IMG/VR virus record: IMGVR_UViG_3300031371_000001
Coordinates: 1 to 64,000 of that record
Source of the DNA: a virus
DNA: 64,000 nt
Reading direction: 5' to 3' (one strand)
Below the pieces are notes generated by a model. That model was not told the origin of the DNA. It worked only from the letters and a program-made list of their open reading frames with translations, and made no database searches. The position numbers and the translations under genes are program-made. Positions 31,050 through 39,870 of the stretch are shown here, in pieces. The first letter of the stretch is position 1. Every line of letters starts with the position of its first letter.

Positions 31050-32900
31050 CTACCTACCAAGCGCGCGCCGAAGCTTACGGAACAGGACCCCCGGCAGTTG
31101 CGAGAGATCGTCCACGGTAACGGCGTTCTTGTAATAGTTCGTGATCCCACTATACCGAAGTCCGATCGCGATCACCTCGACGCCCTTGTGATTGTCGATC
31201 CAGCCGGTGATCCGCTTCAAGTGCTGTTGCTGTTTCGTATCAGGTCCACAAATAGGCGATCCGTCCGACAGGACGAAAAGCACCTTGCGCGCCTCCGGGC
31301 GATGAAGAAGACGCTTCGCCGCCCACTCGACGGCTTCGCCGTCGCCGTTCTCGCAATCGGCTTGCGCCGATCCAAGCCGCGTCTTCTCGGTTTCCCATGA
31401 TTCCCCGAACGCCTTGTAAACGTTGAACCGGAAAGGGAGGGTCCTGTCGTATCCGTCGCGGCTCGGCGGCGTACCGCTGTAAACGTTCGTGAATCCGTTG
31501 ATCTCGAACTTGATCCCGATCTGATTCAGCGCCCGGGAAAGTGCGACGACGGCGGCGATCGTGTCGTCCATGTCCCCTGACATCGAACCCGATTCGTCAA
31601 TCAGGATCCCGACCGCTGTATCGGCATAACCGATTTCCCGCTTGTCGTCCCTCTTGAAAACCTTCGTGTTGAACCGGGCAAGCCTCGCAAGCTTCGTCCT
31701 ATCGATCTTCCCATGACGAAGCCCGTAATCCGTCGAGTGATCCGTTGACAGGAGGACAAGACGAAGGCGGCTGGCAAGTGCGCCAACAATCTTCTTCGCC
31801 TTTTCGTCACGAACCCTGAATCTCGCAACGTTCTTCGGCGCCCTGACGATCCTATCGTTTTGGAGTGCGATCGGATGGGTCGAGTAGACCCCGCGTGTTT
31901 CCTCCTCTGCAATCCGCTTCGTTTCTTTGTGAAAGGTCCCGGTTTCTCCGTCCGAACCGGACGCGGCCTTCAGCGCCTTGATCAATCCGGCCAGATTTTC
32001 GGCTTCCTCCTTCGTCAGCTTGATCGCCTTCCCGCCGCTCGCCGCTTCGCCTTCCTTCCCCTCGGAAGCCTCGACGCCAGCCGCGGAACCGCCTTCGCCT
32101 TCCTCCCCTTCGCCTTCGCCGTCCCCGCCGATCGTGATCACAAGGTCCCCCTCCGCTTCGTCGGCGGCCTTGCGCGCCTCCTCCGCTTCATCCCCCATTT
32201 CCTCCAGCCGATCGCAAAGCTCGATCGCAAGATCAAGCGTGTCGTCCGTCCAACGCGATTCTTTAGCCCGGGGAATGAAGTCGGAAAGATGCTCGATAAC
32301 GAAGGCCGCTCCCGCCTGAAGGATTTCATTCTTCGACTCACGAAGCGACGGCGACAGCGCCTCCGCGATGAAAGCCTTTCCAACGGCGTCGGCAAATTCG
32401 GGTGGCTTCGGCTCCGCTTCCAACTTCTCGATCATGAAGAAGCGAGTTCGAGTTAGGTTGACGTGGACACCGGCCCAACGCTTCATTCCCTCCGTCTCGA
32501 TCGATACGTCCTCCAAGACGTTCAACCACATTGGGAGGATCCCGTATTTCTCCGGGTTCGATTTCTTCAATTCGTCGGCCCGCTTCGCGCAAGCCTCCCA
32601 GGTTGCTGACTTCCTCTTGATCGCGTTCTTCAACGCCTTTTCGTTTCGGAGGACGTGCAACCATTCGTGATCGAGTTCCCCGTCAACGATCCACCGTTCG
32701 GCGTACATTTTCGGGAGCGTGATCGTTGAAGTCGTGTCAGTGTAACAGCCCGTCCCGAAGTTCACCTTGATCCCTGTGTTCTTCGAGAACACTCGCGCGA
32801 TCTTCTCGCAATACCTTTCATCAACTTTCTTGCGATAGTGATCGCCAACGTCGATCGTCAGTTCGGAAGGAAGCGGGGTTTCCATCGTTGCGGCCGACAT
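31050..32900 (-). CDS. CobT-like protein: metallopeptidase motif plus VWA domain
   Basis: Encodes 616 residues. HEWLH at residues 78-82 is an HExxH zinc-peptidase motif, followed by NVLEDVSIE, a plausible third ligand segment. A highly acidic Gly/Glu linker (EGEGEEGEGG) sits near the middle. The C-terminal von Willebrand A domain has an intact MIDAS (DESGSMS) and later VLFVLSDGSP. With the AAA+ gene next door, it mirrors the CobS-CobT pairs of cobalt chelatases and MoxR-VWA chaperones, which remodel or insert metal into targets. A phage role is not established. Confidence 0.82.
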   Translation of the reverse strand: MSAATMETPLPSELTIDVGDHYRKKVDERYCEKIARVFSKNTGIKVNFGTGCYTDTTSTITLPKMYAERWIVDGELDHEWLHVLRNEKALKNAIKRKSATWEACAKRADELKKSNPEKYGILPMWLNVLEDVSIETEGMKRWAGVHVNLTRTRFFMIEKLEAEPKPPEFADAVGKAFIAEALSPSLRESKNEILQAGAAFVIEHLSDFIPRAKESRWTDDTLDLAIELCDRLEEMGDEAEEARKAADEAEGDLVITIGGDGEGEGEEGEGGSAAGVEASEGKEGEAASGGKAIKLTKEEAENLAGLIKALKAASGSDGETGTFHKETKRIAEEETRGVYSTHPIALQNDRIVRAPKNVARFRVRDEKAKKIVGALASRLRLVLLSTDHSTDYGLRHGKIDRTKLARLARFNTKVFKRDDKREIGYADTAVGILIDESGSMSGDMDDTIAAVVALSRALNQIGIKFEINGFTNVYSGTPPSRDGYDRTLPFRFNVYKAFGESWETEKTRLGSAQADCENGDGEAVEWAAKRLLHRPEARKVLFVLSDGSPICGPDTKQQQHLKRITGWIDNHKGVEVIAIGLRYSGITNYYKNAVTVDDLSQLPGVLFRKLRRALGR

Positions 32901-32901
32901 C

Positions 32902-34059
32902 TTACAGGCTCCCCGGGATATGGCGCTGAATCACCCCGTCCACGAAGTCCCTGTCCTCCGTCAGCCTGTCCAGGACGGAAAGCTTCGACGCAAGCTTGAA
33001 GTTCTTGAGATCCTGAATCGAGCGCCCCCACGCAATCAGCTTGCGAGTCGAGAACGTGCAAGCGCAATCTTCGTTCTTGAATCCCTGTCGAACGTCGCGC
33101 GCGATCTTGACCATTTTGGAAGCCAGCTTCGGATCGACTCCAAGCTTCTTCAGGATCTCGACCTCGACCTCCTCCGAAGGGTATTCGGTGCGGTAGACCC
33201 TGAAGCGATCGATCGAAGCTTCGTTCAGGATATGGGTTCCGTCGTAAACGACGCCTCCCTCCCCCTTGCCGACCGTGTTCCCGGTTGCAAGGATCCGAAA
33301 CAGCTTGTGCGGCACGATGATCTCGCCCGTGTTCGGAACGGTGAAGTAGCCGTCATTCAAGATTTGCTGAAGGCAAAGGATCGTTCCGCTCGAAGCGGCG
33401 TCCATTTCGTCGCAGATCAACCAGGACCCTTCGATCATCGCCTTGATCAAGATTCCCGGCTTGAAGGTCGTAACCGGGGCGCCGTCCTTCACGTCGATCG
33501 CGTCCTCCCCGATGAAGTGCGATCCGTCCGTGTCGTGTGAAAGGGAAATGTGGCGAATGGGCTGATTCACCATCGCCGCAACCTCCTTCAACAAGGACGT
33601 CTTCCCGCAACCCGTGTCCCCGACAAGGTACAGGGCTTGCTTCGTGCGAATGCAATACGCGATCACCTCCAACCGTTCGTCGTTCGGGTCAACGACGTAT
33701 CCGGGATCGTGCTTCGGGATGAAAGGGTGATCGTCCGCCTTGCGGATCTTCAAGGACTGCGATCCGAAGTAAAGACGATCATTCTCGAAGTCGGGATCGA
33801 CAGGGTGGATATCGTCCGCTTCCGCGGCAAGAGCATTCGCCGCCGCGCGCGAAGCCGTCGCCGTCGCCTTACCCTGATTCTTGAAGGGATTGAATTCGTC
33901 CCTCAGACCGTCCGCCAAGATCGGGGCGTCCGGGAACTTCGCTCGATAGTCGTCCGCCGTGATCCCGTGCTTGCTGTTGAGGTGAACGGGAAGCGCCTTG
34001 AAGTGTCTGCCGCAGATTCGGCAAACGATCTTCCCGTCCGTCGTCGTTGTCGTGTCCAT
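32902..34059 (-). CDS. MoxR/CobS-like AAA+ ATPase with N-terminal zinc finger
   Basis: Encodes 385 residues from ATG 34059 behind GGAGGGTTCA; the ATG at 34089 is too near the transcription start of promoter P4. The N-terminus has CRICGRHFKALPVHLNSKHG, a Ros/MucR-like C2H2 finger. AAA+ motifs follow: Walker A GDTGCGKTS, Walker B LICDEMDAA, sensor 1 ILATGNT. It ends 2 bases before the VWA-peptidase gene, its likely partner. The DNA-binding finger suggests recruitment to nucleic acid. Confidence 0.85.
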   Translation of the reverse strand: MDTTTTTDGKIVCRICGRHFKALPVHLNSKHGITADDYRAKFPDAPILADGLRDEFNPFKNQGKATATASRAAANALAAEADDIHPVDPDFENDRLYFGSQSLKIRKADDHPFIPKHDPGYVVDPNDERLEVIAYCIRTKQALYLVGDTGCGKTSLLKEVAAMVNQPIRHISLSHDTDGSHFIGEDAIDVKDGAPVTTFKPGILIKAMIEGSWLICDEMDAASSGTILCLQQILNDGYFTVPNTGEIIVPHKLFRILATGNTVGKGEGGVVYDGTHILNEASIDRFRVYRTEYPSEEVEVEILKKLGVDPKLASKMVKIARDVRQGFKNEDCACTFSTRKLIAWGRSIQDLKNFKLASKLSVLDRLTEDRDFVDGVIQRHIPGSL

Positions 34060-34100
34060 TGAACCCTCCGTTGTTCCGTTGTTTCCCATAACCTACTAAC

Positions 34101-34129
34101 CTTATAGCCTGTTACCTTTCGAGAGTCAA
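34101..34129 (-). promoter_or_regulatory. Promoter P4 ahead of the AAA+/VWA/sigma/polymerase genes
   Basis: Minus strand: TTGACT (34124-34129), 17 bases, TATAAG (34101-34106). It shares GGC before the -35 and an upstream TAATCGG-like block with P1 and P2, but the palindrome in the spacer is degenerate. If the operator is a repressor site, P4 should escape that control. Confidence 0.7.
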
Positions 34130-34196
34130 GCCGAAAAGCCGATTACTATACGTTTATAGCCTAAATGTACGAAATGGTTAGGAATTCGGAAGGTAG

Positions 34197-35141
34197 CTAG
34201 TAGCTGATTCCGGACAGTTTCGCGAGAATCCAGCTTCGATCCGCGGCCTCGATAGGCGCCGCGCCGCGTATCCGTTCGGCAAGTTCGGCTTCCTCGTGAT
34301 CGTCGGGATCGCCTTCCTTCAACAATGCACAAGTGACCGGGAGGATCGATTGCAGTTGCGCGGCGATTTGGCGTGCTTCCAACCATGCGTCGGAATCGAG
34401 CATAACGACAAGCCGGGACAATTTCAGTTCCTTGATCCTTCGTCGTTGCGTCCGTCCAAGCCCCTTTCCCAACAAGGCAAGCGGGGTGAATCCGGCTTGA
34501 TAGACTCGCAACGCATCGAACGGACCTTCGACAAGAACGGCCGACTTGCGCGCCCTGGCGAATTGCCAACCAAGGAGGAAACGGCGCCCGTTGCCTTCGT
34601 CAACTTCGGGACCGATATATCCTGGCCGCATTCCCGGCAACGCGGCGCGCGCAACGAAGGTCGATTCGTCGCCACTGACGACAGGGATCACAATTCGATC
34701 CTTGTATCTTCCGCGTTGACAGAAACCGATCCCCCAATCCTTGATCGTCTTCTTCGTAACGCGACGGCGCTTCAAGTAAGTTGGGATCCTCCAGCGTCCC
34801 TCCTCGAAGCACGGGATGAATTCCGGAGGAAGCTCGATCTTCACTTCTTCATCGGGTTCTTCCTCGATCGTTCTCTTGAAATCGAGCGAACGGATACCGT
34901 CCGACTTGATTTCGATCAAGGCTTCTGAATACGTCATGCCGGCAAGTTCGGCGTACAACTTCGGGAGGTCCCCGCTTTCGTTGCACTTGAAACAGATCCA
35001 AAGACCAGTCGAAGCCGAAGCGTAAAGGTGCCTTCTCGAATCGCAATAGGGGCAACGGTCAATGATGATCTGGCCGCTTCCCGTCTTCTTCCAAGACCAT
35101 TCCGCAAGGAAGGCTTCGATGATATCGGCGTCCGCCTTCAT
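34197..35141 (-). CDS. DnaG-type primase
   Basis: Encodes 314 residues. An N-terminal zinc ribbon (DRCPYCDSRRHLY ... ICFKCNESGD) fits the CHC2-type finger of DnaG. The TOPRIM domain includes VLVEGPFDALR and VVMLDSDAWLEA, the catalytic Glu and Asp motifs. It is shorter than bacterial DnaG and lacks a helicase-binding domain, as is usual for phage primases. It makes RNA primers, presumably with the adjacent DnaB-like helicase. Confidence 0.88.
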   Translation of the reverse strand: MKADADIIEAFLAEWSWKKTGSGQIIIDRCPYCDSRRHLYASASTGLWICFKCNESGDLPKLYAELAGMTYSEALIEIKSDGIRSLDFKRTIEEEPDEEVKIELPPEFIPCFEEGRWRIPTYLKRRRVTKKTIKDWGIGFCQRGRYKDRIVIPVVSGDESTFVARAALPGMRPGYIGPEVDEGNGRRFLLGWQFARARKSAVLVEGPFDALRVYQAGFTPLALLGKGLGRTQRRRIKELKLSRLVVMLDSDAWLEARQIAAQLQSILPVTCALLKEGDPDDHEEAELAERIRGAAPIEAADRSWILAKLSGISY

Positions 35142-36493
35142 GCCTCCGCGCCGCCCCCTCCTTCTTCGCCGTCGTCGTCTTCGCCCGCTAGTTCCTCGAA
35201 GAACATCGTTGGACGATCGACCTTCACGGGAACAAGGAATTTGTCTTCACCGTCTCGATACTTCGCCAGATATAGATCCAGAAACCGCTTCACGTCCTCG
35301 CGGCCCTTCGTCTTGCTCCGGTTGATTGAAATAATTATGTCCGCAATCCTCGACTTGTCGTAAGACTCCGCGGCGCCTTCGGCTTTGATTAGACGATCAG
35401 CCCATTCCTTCGACGCATGAGTTGACGTAATGATCGCGCAATCGAGTTCTTGTGCCAACGCTTTCAAGTCCCAATAGACGGCGGCTTGTTCGTGTCGAAA
35501 CGCCTCGAATTTTCGAACGCTTCGCATATGATCGGCACTGTCCACGATCAACAAGTCGGTTCCCTCGATCCCCCTGTCCTTCAACGAAGTCATGATCGAA
35601 CGAAGAGTATTCCCGTCGCATTGATGAACCGGGACATGGACTATCTGAACGCGCCCGTTTAGCTTGTGAGCGGCAAGCCGTTTCTTCGCATCCAAGACTT
35701 CTAGTTGTTCGGGTTCAAAGTCGAAGTTCTTGAACAGTCGCGCCGATAGGCGGCTCCATCGTGCATCGTATCGAGTAGCGACTTGATATTCCGACATTTC
35801 AAGCGTGACGTGCGTTACTTGAAACCCCATCGCCGCCGCCTTGAAACCGGAGTGAACAAGGATCATCGACTTTCCGCGCGCGGTTGGCGCAAGCATCAAA
35901 GCCAACTCGCCGCGCGCCACCCCGCCGTCAAGTGCTTCGTCTATCTTGGCGAACCCGGTTGGAACAGTCCGGAATGGATCGTCACTCGATTCAAGCCGCT
36001 TCGCTTGTCGTTCGTCCAATTCTCCGAACCAGTCCACGATCCGAACGCCTGTCGGCCGCGCGTCCCTGACGACAGCTTTCCCGACAGCTTCGTAAGCGCG
36101 ATCGGGATCCTTCTCGATCGCTTCGGTAGCTTCAACCAAAGCTATATGAAGGCGCCGCGTTCGAAGCCAGTTGTTCAGTTCTTCAAGTGCAAGCCGTGGA
36201 TAACCTTCTTCGTCGTCGTCAAAGACCTTCGCTATCAGTTCGAGCTTTTCTTCTGATCCACGCTTCGAACGTGCCGCCCGTCGTTCGAGAACGAGACGCG
36301 GCACGGCTTCATGGTGCTTCGTCCACACGTCAACGATCTGTCGATACACCCACTTCAGATCACGATCCGGCAAATCGTCGGAATCGAGCGACGTGATCAC
36401 GGACTGGAGGTAACGAGTGTCTTTCAAGCAATGATGAAACGTTTGAATCAGAATTTCGGCGGCGCTTTCGCCAATCCCGGGATCTTCTAGCAT
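35138..36493 (-). CDS. DnaB-like replicative helicase
   Basis: Encodes 451 residues from ATG 36493 behind GGAGGCGCT. The N-terminal 160 residues resemble the DnaB N-domain. The RecA-like core has a P-loop LAPTARGKSM, HVTLEMSEYQV (the motif after Walker A in DnaB), LLIVDSADHM for Walker B, and CAIITSTHASKEW. The core P-loop reads APTARGKS, a slight change from GxxGxGKS. An acidic tail (EDDDGEEGGGG) ends the protein. Functions as the hexameric replication-fork helicase with the primase. Confidence 0.85.
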   Translation of the reverse strand: MLEDPGIGESAAEILIQTFHHCLKDTRYLQSVITSLDSDDLPDRDLKWVYRQIVDVWTKHHEAVPRLVLERRAARSKRGSEEKLELIAKVFDDDEEGYPRLALEELNNWLRTRRLHIALVEATEAIEKDPDRAYEAVGKAVVRDARPTGVRIVDWFGELDERQAKRLESSDDPFRTVPTGFAKIDEALDGGVARGELALMLAPTARGKSMILVHSGFKAAAMGFQVTHVTLEMSEYQVATRYDARWSRLSARLFKNFDFEPEQLEVLDAKKRLAAHKLNGRVQIVHVPVHQCDGNTLRSIMTSLKDRGIEGTDLLIVDSADHMRSVRKFEAFRHEQAAVYWDLKALAQELDCAIITSTHASKEWADRLIKAEGAAESYDKSRIADIIISINRSKTKGREDVKRFLDLYLAKYRDGEDKFLVPVKVDRPTMFFEELAGEDDDGEEGGGGAEA

Positions 36494-37923
36494 AGCGCCT
36501 CCTCGAACGAACCGCGAAGAAGCCGACATTTCAAGCCTTCGGCCCGATAGTGCTTCAAGCGTTGCTTCGAGTGCTTTCGAAAGTCCTTGTGATTCACGTC
36601 TGCGAAGTCGAGAACGAAAGCCGTTTCCTTGCCTTCGTGCGCCGTCATGTTCCGGAGCTTTTGAATCGTGCTTCCCCGGGACGCGCCGCCGCTTGCGTTG
36701 ATCACGATTTCAGCCGGGGGAAGGTCGACCGTTTCGTTGAAGACGGTTCCGACAAGCACGCAAAGATCGGAGTCGGGATCGCAAAAGCTGTCGTAAGCTT
36801 TTCGGCGTTCCCACAATTCGACGGGTCCTGTCAGGACGGCGTGCTTGACCTTGCGCGCCTTCAAGAGTTCCCCGATCGCCTTCGCTTGTTCAATTCGACT
36901 TGTGACGACGATCACTTTCTTCCTCGCGGCGGAACAGACTTCAGCGGCGTCAACGATCTTGCGATTGCGGAAGGGATGATTCAAGAGTTCCTTGAACGCC
37001 TCTTGATAGTTTGGAGCTTCGATCCTCCCTTTGAATGGAAGGAAGAAAACCGTTGGCTCAACAAGGTAGCCGAGTTCGATCAATCGTCGCATTGAAATCG
37101 AGTAGACGATCGGACCCGCGATCGCCCGCAACCAAATATCCTCCTCGTTTACTTCGCGTTCGTCAAGGTAAATCGTGCCGCTGAATCCCACTTTGTACGG
37201 AACGTCAAGCCCCTCGACAAACGAACGCCAGCCCTTGCCCTTCTTTCCTTTCGTGTAGTGGTGGAATTCATCTATCAACAGGAGGGAAACGTCCTTGAAA
37301 AGTGCCTCCGCTTCACGCTTATCGAACGACGACGATTGAACGGACGCGATAGTGATCGGGCGTGCCGATCGCTTCCCGTCACCGAAGACTCCGACCTCCC
37401 CGCGGCCGAATACCTTTCGGAATACCTTGTATGTTTGCTGAAGCGCGCTTTTCGATCCGACAAGGACGACGCAACGGCGCCCGTGCTTGTGAGCTATTCG
37501 AGCTTGAATGATCGTCTTCCCGCTTCGGATCGGGGACCGGACGATTCCGTGAAGATTCCCGATCCCTCCCCTGAAGACGGATTCGACGGCGGCCGTTTGA
37601 AAGTCGCGCGCCTCGAATTCCGCCGGCCACTCCGGACACTCGATCGCCTTGTCCGGGAAGTCCCTCCCTTCGATAATCTTGAAATCGCCAAGCGCCTCCA
37701 AGCTTTCGATCGCTTCGTCCCACAATCCGAAAGGCAAGTGTGCGCCCTTGCTGTTGACACGAAGAAGGCGGACCCTTCCATCCCAACGCCCCTCCCGGAA
37801 CGCCGGCGTGAACTGGAAGCCTTTGACCCTGTAGCTTGTGCGCCTGTCAAGTCGTCGGAGCGCCGCCCGTGAAATGGCCCCCCGAATTAGAAGCCTTTGA
37901 GAAGTGATCCCTAGCCTGTTCAC
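36487..37923 (-). CDS. UvsW-like SF2 helicase
   Basis: Encodes up to 478 residues. Motif I SPIRSGKTI, motif II LLIDEFHHYTKG, motif III VGFSGTIYL and motif VI-like ASGGASRGSTIQKLRN are visible. The N-terminal FTPAFREGRWDGRVRLL matches the T4 UvsW DNA-binding region. UvsW unwinds branched DNA in recombination and stalled forks. The start at GTG 37923 has no clear ribosome site; a nearby downstream non-ATG start is possible. It directly follows the intrinsic terminator. Confidence 0.82.
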   Translation of the reverse strand: MNRLGITSQRLLIRGAISRAALRRLDRRTSYRVKGFQFTPAFREGRWDGRVRLLRVNSKGAHLPFGLWDEAIESLEALGDFKIIEGRDFPDKAIECPEWPAEFEARDFQTAAVESVFRGGIGNLHGIVRSPIRSGKTIIQARIAHKHGRRCVVLVGSKSALQQTYKVFRKVFGRGEVGVFGDGKRSARPITIASVQSSSFDKREAEALFKDVSLLLIDEFHHYTKGKKGKGWRSFVEGLDVPYKVGFSGTIYLDEREVNEEDIWLRAIAGPIVYSISMRRLIELGYLVEPTVFFLPFKGRIEAPNYQEAFKELLNHPFRNRKIVDAAEVCSAARKKVIVVTSRIEQAKAIGELLKARKVKHAVLTGPVELWERRKAYDSFCDPDSDLCVLVGTVFNETVDLPPAEIVINASGGASRGSTIQKLRNMTAHEGKETAFVLDFADVNHKDFRKHSKQRLKHYRAEGLKCRLLRGSFEEALC

Positions 37924-37933
37924 TCAATCGACC

Positions 37934-37984
37934 CAAAAAGAAAATTTCGCCCTTCCCTTTCGGCCGAAGCCTCCAGGGAAGGGC
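37934..37984 (-). terminator. Intrinsic (Rho-independent) terminator
   Basis: A perfect 10-bp stem, GCCCTTCCCT with AGGGAAGGGC (37949-37958 and 37975-37984), has a GC-rich loop that can form an inner GGC-TTCG-GCC hairpin. On the minus strand it is followed by a T-rich run (complement of 37935-37947). It marks the end of the virion and lysis transcript ahead of the helicase gene. Confidence 0.85.
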
Positions 37985-38051
37985 TAGGTTTGGGAACAAC
38001 GGAGGTGTTCGGCCTCCTACTTGATCACTATGGCAAACGAACGACGGAGAT
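37985..38051. other. Short intergenic spacer
   Basis: 67 bases between the terminator and the gene ending at 38052. No supported gene, but one small GGAGG-7nt-CCTCC hairpin. No promoter motif found for the helicase, which may depend on readthrough or an unrecognised promoter. Confidence 0.4.
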
Positions 38052-38426
38052 TCAAGGAATGTCCTTACAAGATGCCGTCTTCTTCGAATGGCACTCGATC
38101 CGATGTTTGAGTAACTTTCGATCGGTATCGCCGTCAACGGCTTCGAGGATTTCTTCTTTCATCACCTTCTGTTCGTCAGAAAGATCGGACACGTCGTCGG
38201 ACACGTCTTCGATCGCATCGGTGTTCTTGTTCACCTGTTCGATCACTTCGTATTTAGTATCCTTGATGTCCGCTCGAAGCGTGTTCGTCATTTGGAAATA
38301 GAAAGTGATCCCTCCACCGATGATCACAATGATCTGAATTGCAAGAGGGATCGCGATCTTTGCGTGTCCATTGATGACGAATTTCCGGGGGGGTATGCTC
38401 GGTTTGACTTCGCTACTAGATGACAT
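38052..38426 (-). CDS. Membrane-anchored coiled-coil protein (possible spanin)
   Basis: Encodes 124 residues. One transmembrane segment (IAIPLAIQIIVIIGGGITFY) at about 24-43 is followed by an extended polar coil (ADIKDTKYEVIEQVNKNTDA, VSDDVSDLSDEQ). An N-in, C-out topology with a coil is compatible with an inner-membrane spanin. Last gene before the terminator; part of the likely lysis block. Confidence 0.55.
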   Translation of the reverse strand: MSSSSEVKPSIPPRKFVINGHAKIAIPLAIQIIVIIGGGITFYFQMTNTLRADIKDTKYEVIEQVNKNTDAIEDVSDDVSDLSDEQKVMKEEILEAVDGDTDRKLLKHRIECHSKKTASCKDIP

Positions 38427-38459
38427 TTACCGACTCCGAACGAAATAGGTTTTCTGCCG

Positions 38460-38684
38460 TTATATCGGAAGCCCCAAGGCTTCGCGTTGCGCCGTCTTGA
38501 TCTTGTCGTTGAATTCGGTTCGGTATTCGTCAGGGATCAGTTTGCGGACCTCATGATCCGTCACGTCGTCGCCAGCCATCGCCTTGACAACGAAATCTCG
38601 AATCTTCGGAGCAATGTACTTGACGACTTCGAACACGAGACTTGCGATAGCCGCGGCTTGCGCGGGATCGATCTTCTTCGTCAT
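38460..38684 (-). CDS. Small hypothetical protein in the lysis block
   Basis: Encodes 74 residues from ATG 38684 behind GGAGGTGGATC, overlapping the upstream stop. The product has an amphipathic helix (SLVFEVVKYIAPKIRDFVVK) and a C-terminal acidic/basic region. No certain membrane segment. Role unknown. Confidence 0.55.
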   Translation of the reverse strand: MTKKIDPAQAAAIASLVFEVVKYIAPKIRDFVVKAMAGDDVTDHEVRKLIPDEYRTEFNDKIKTAQREALGLPI

Positions 38685-39259
38685 GATCCACCTCCGGAAA
38701 GGTATTCGTAACAGACCGAATCTTTCAACGCCTCGAAGGTGAATGCGAATTCGATCTTCGGCCGCCCGATCAATCCCGACAGGAACCCCCAAACCTTATC
38801 GAGCATTTCCGGAAGCTCGATCCCCCATAGCTTCAGCATATTGATCACCCCGTCGATCGCGGCGATCACTGAAACGGAAAGGTCAAGCCATTTCGACTTA
38901 CTGGATAGAACGTCACTCCAATCGGCGTCGGTTGAAGTTCCGAGTTCCTTCCGAGTCTCGTATGTATCGAGCGCCTTTTCCCAAAGGAGGATCGCGTCGA
39001 GTGCCTCCGTCAGAAGGACCCTCGTTTGAGCCAGCATGAAGGCCGCGATCTTGTTCCGGCAATACGCAACGGTATCCTCCGGGGGAGCATTCCCGTAAAG
39101 ACCGTCGATCGTCTTGTCGGTTGTGTCGGCCGCGATTGCGGACGCTTCGACGGCTAGTCTCGCATCCTTGATCCCGTTGTGCTGTTTGCGGACAGCACAA
39201 GCGACAGACGTTAGAGAAAAGGCGAGAAGGACAACAAGGAAAAGGCTTCGCCGCTTCAT
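38681..39259 (-). CDS. Exported or lipoprotein-like envelope protein
   Basis: Encodes 192 residues from ATG 39259; the longer frame upstream is not supported. The N-terminus KRRSLFLVVLLAFSLTSVAC resembles a lipoprotein signal with Cys after an imperfect lipobox (S-V-A-C). The mature part is mainly helical (AAFMLAQTRVLLTEALDAIL). A periplasmic outer-membrane spanin or other lysis factor is possible; the length exceeds typical o-spanins. Confidence 0.55.
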   Translation of the reverse strand: MKRRSLFLVVLLAFSLTSVACAVRKQHNGIKDARLAVEASAIAADTTDKTIDGLYGNAPPEDTVAYCRNKIAAFMLAQTRVLLTEALDAILLWEKALDTYETRKELGTSTDADWSDVLSSKSKWLDLSVSVIAAIDGVINMLKLWGIELPEMLDKVWGFLSGLIGRPKIEFAFTFEALKDSVCYEYLSGGGS

Positions 39260-39834
39260 GATCTCTTTTCCCTTTCGTTCTTCGACGTGACAACGGAAAT
39301 GAATTCGTGGAATCCGCTCGATCCGAGTCCAGCAAGGACGCCAGCAAGGATCGTCGCAAAGACGCTTTGCCCCGTGTAGAAAGCGGACACGGCGCCTCCG
39401 AATCCACCGAAGATCGCGGCGAGAACAGGGCGAAGCCATTTGATCCCATTCGCCTTCAGGAACCGATCGAGGGGTCCGAACTTCGATGCAAGAACGAGCA
39501 AGTAAGCGATCATCATGACGCCAACAAGCCAGCCGAATTGTTGCCAGTTGTCGATCGTCTTCATGACGGTGCCGCCGATTTCTTCGATCTCCGTCTCGCC
39601 TTCAGGAACGACGGGAACGACGGGCGCCTCCTTGATCTCGGCTTTCGCAACGGGCGCCGCAACGATTGGAGCCGCAACGGGCGCCGGCGTCTCGACGGGC
39701 GCCGGGACGGCAACGGGATTGTCGGGAGTGACAGCCGCGGGCGCCGAAGCGTCCGGGGCTTGCGCCACGGTTGCCGGCGCAACCGAAAGGAAGCACGCGG
39801 CGAGAAGAACGAACAACAGACTTCGAGGCTTCAT
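39256..39834 (-). CDS. Signal-peptide membrane protein, holin-like
   Basis: Encodes 192 residues. An N-terminal signal peptide (LLFVLLAACFLSVAPATVA) is followed by a Pro/Ala-rich linker (PAPVETPAPVAAPIVAAP). Three hydrophobic helices follow (GWLVGVMMIAYLLVLASKF, LRPVLAAIFGGFGGAVSAFY, VFATILAGVLAGLGS). The tail is charged. The position beside the amidase suggests a holin-like or signal-arrest protein; the membrane topology is only predicted by eye. Confidence 0.6.
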   Translation of the reverse strand: MKPRSLLFVLLAACFLSVAPATVAQAPDASAPAAVTPDNPVAVPAPVETPAPVAAPIVAAPVAKAEIKEAPVVPVVPEGETEIEEIGGTVMKTIDNWQQFGWLVGVMMIAYLLVLASKFGPLDRFLKANGIKWLRPVLAAIFGGFGGAVSAFYTGQSVFATILAGVLAGLGSSGFHEFISVVTSKNEREKRS

Positions 39835-39870
39835 GAGTTCCCTCCTTGTTCTTAGGTTGACGATAGAAGC

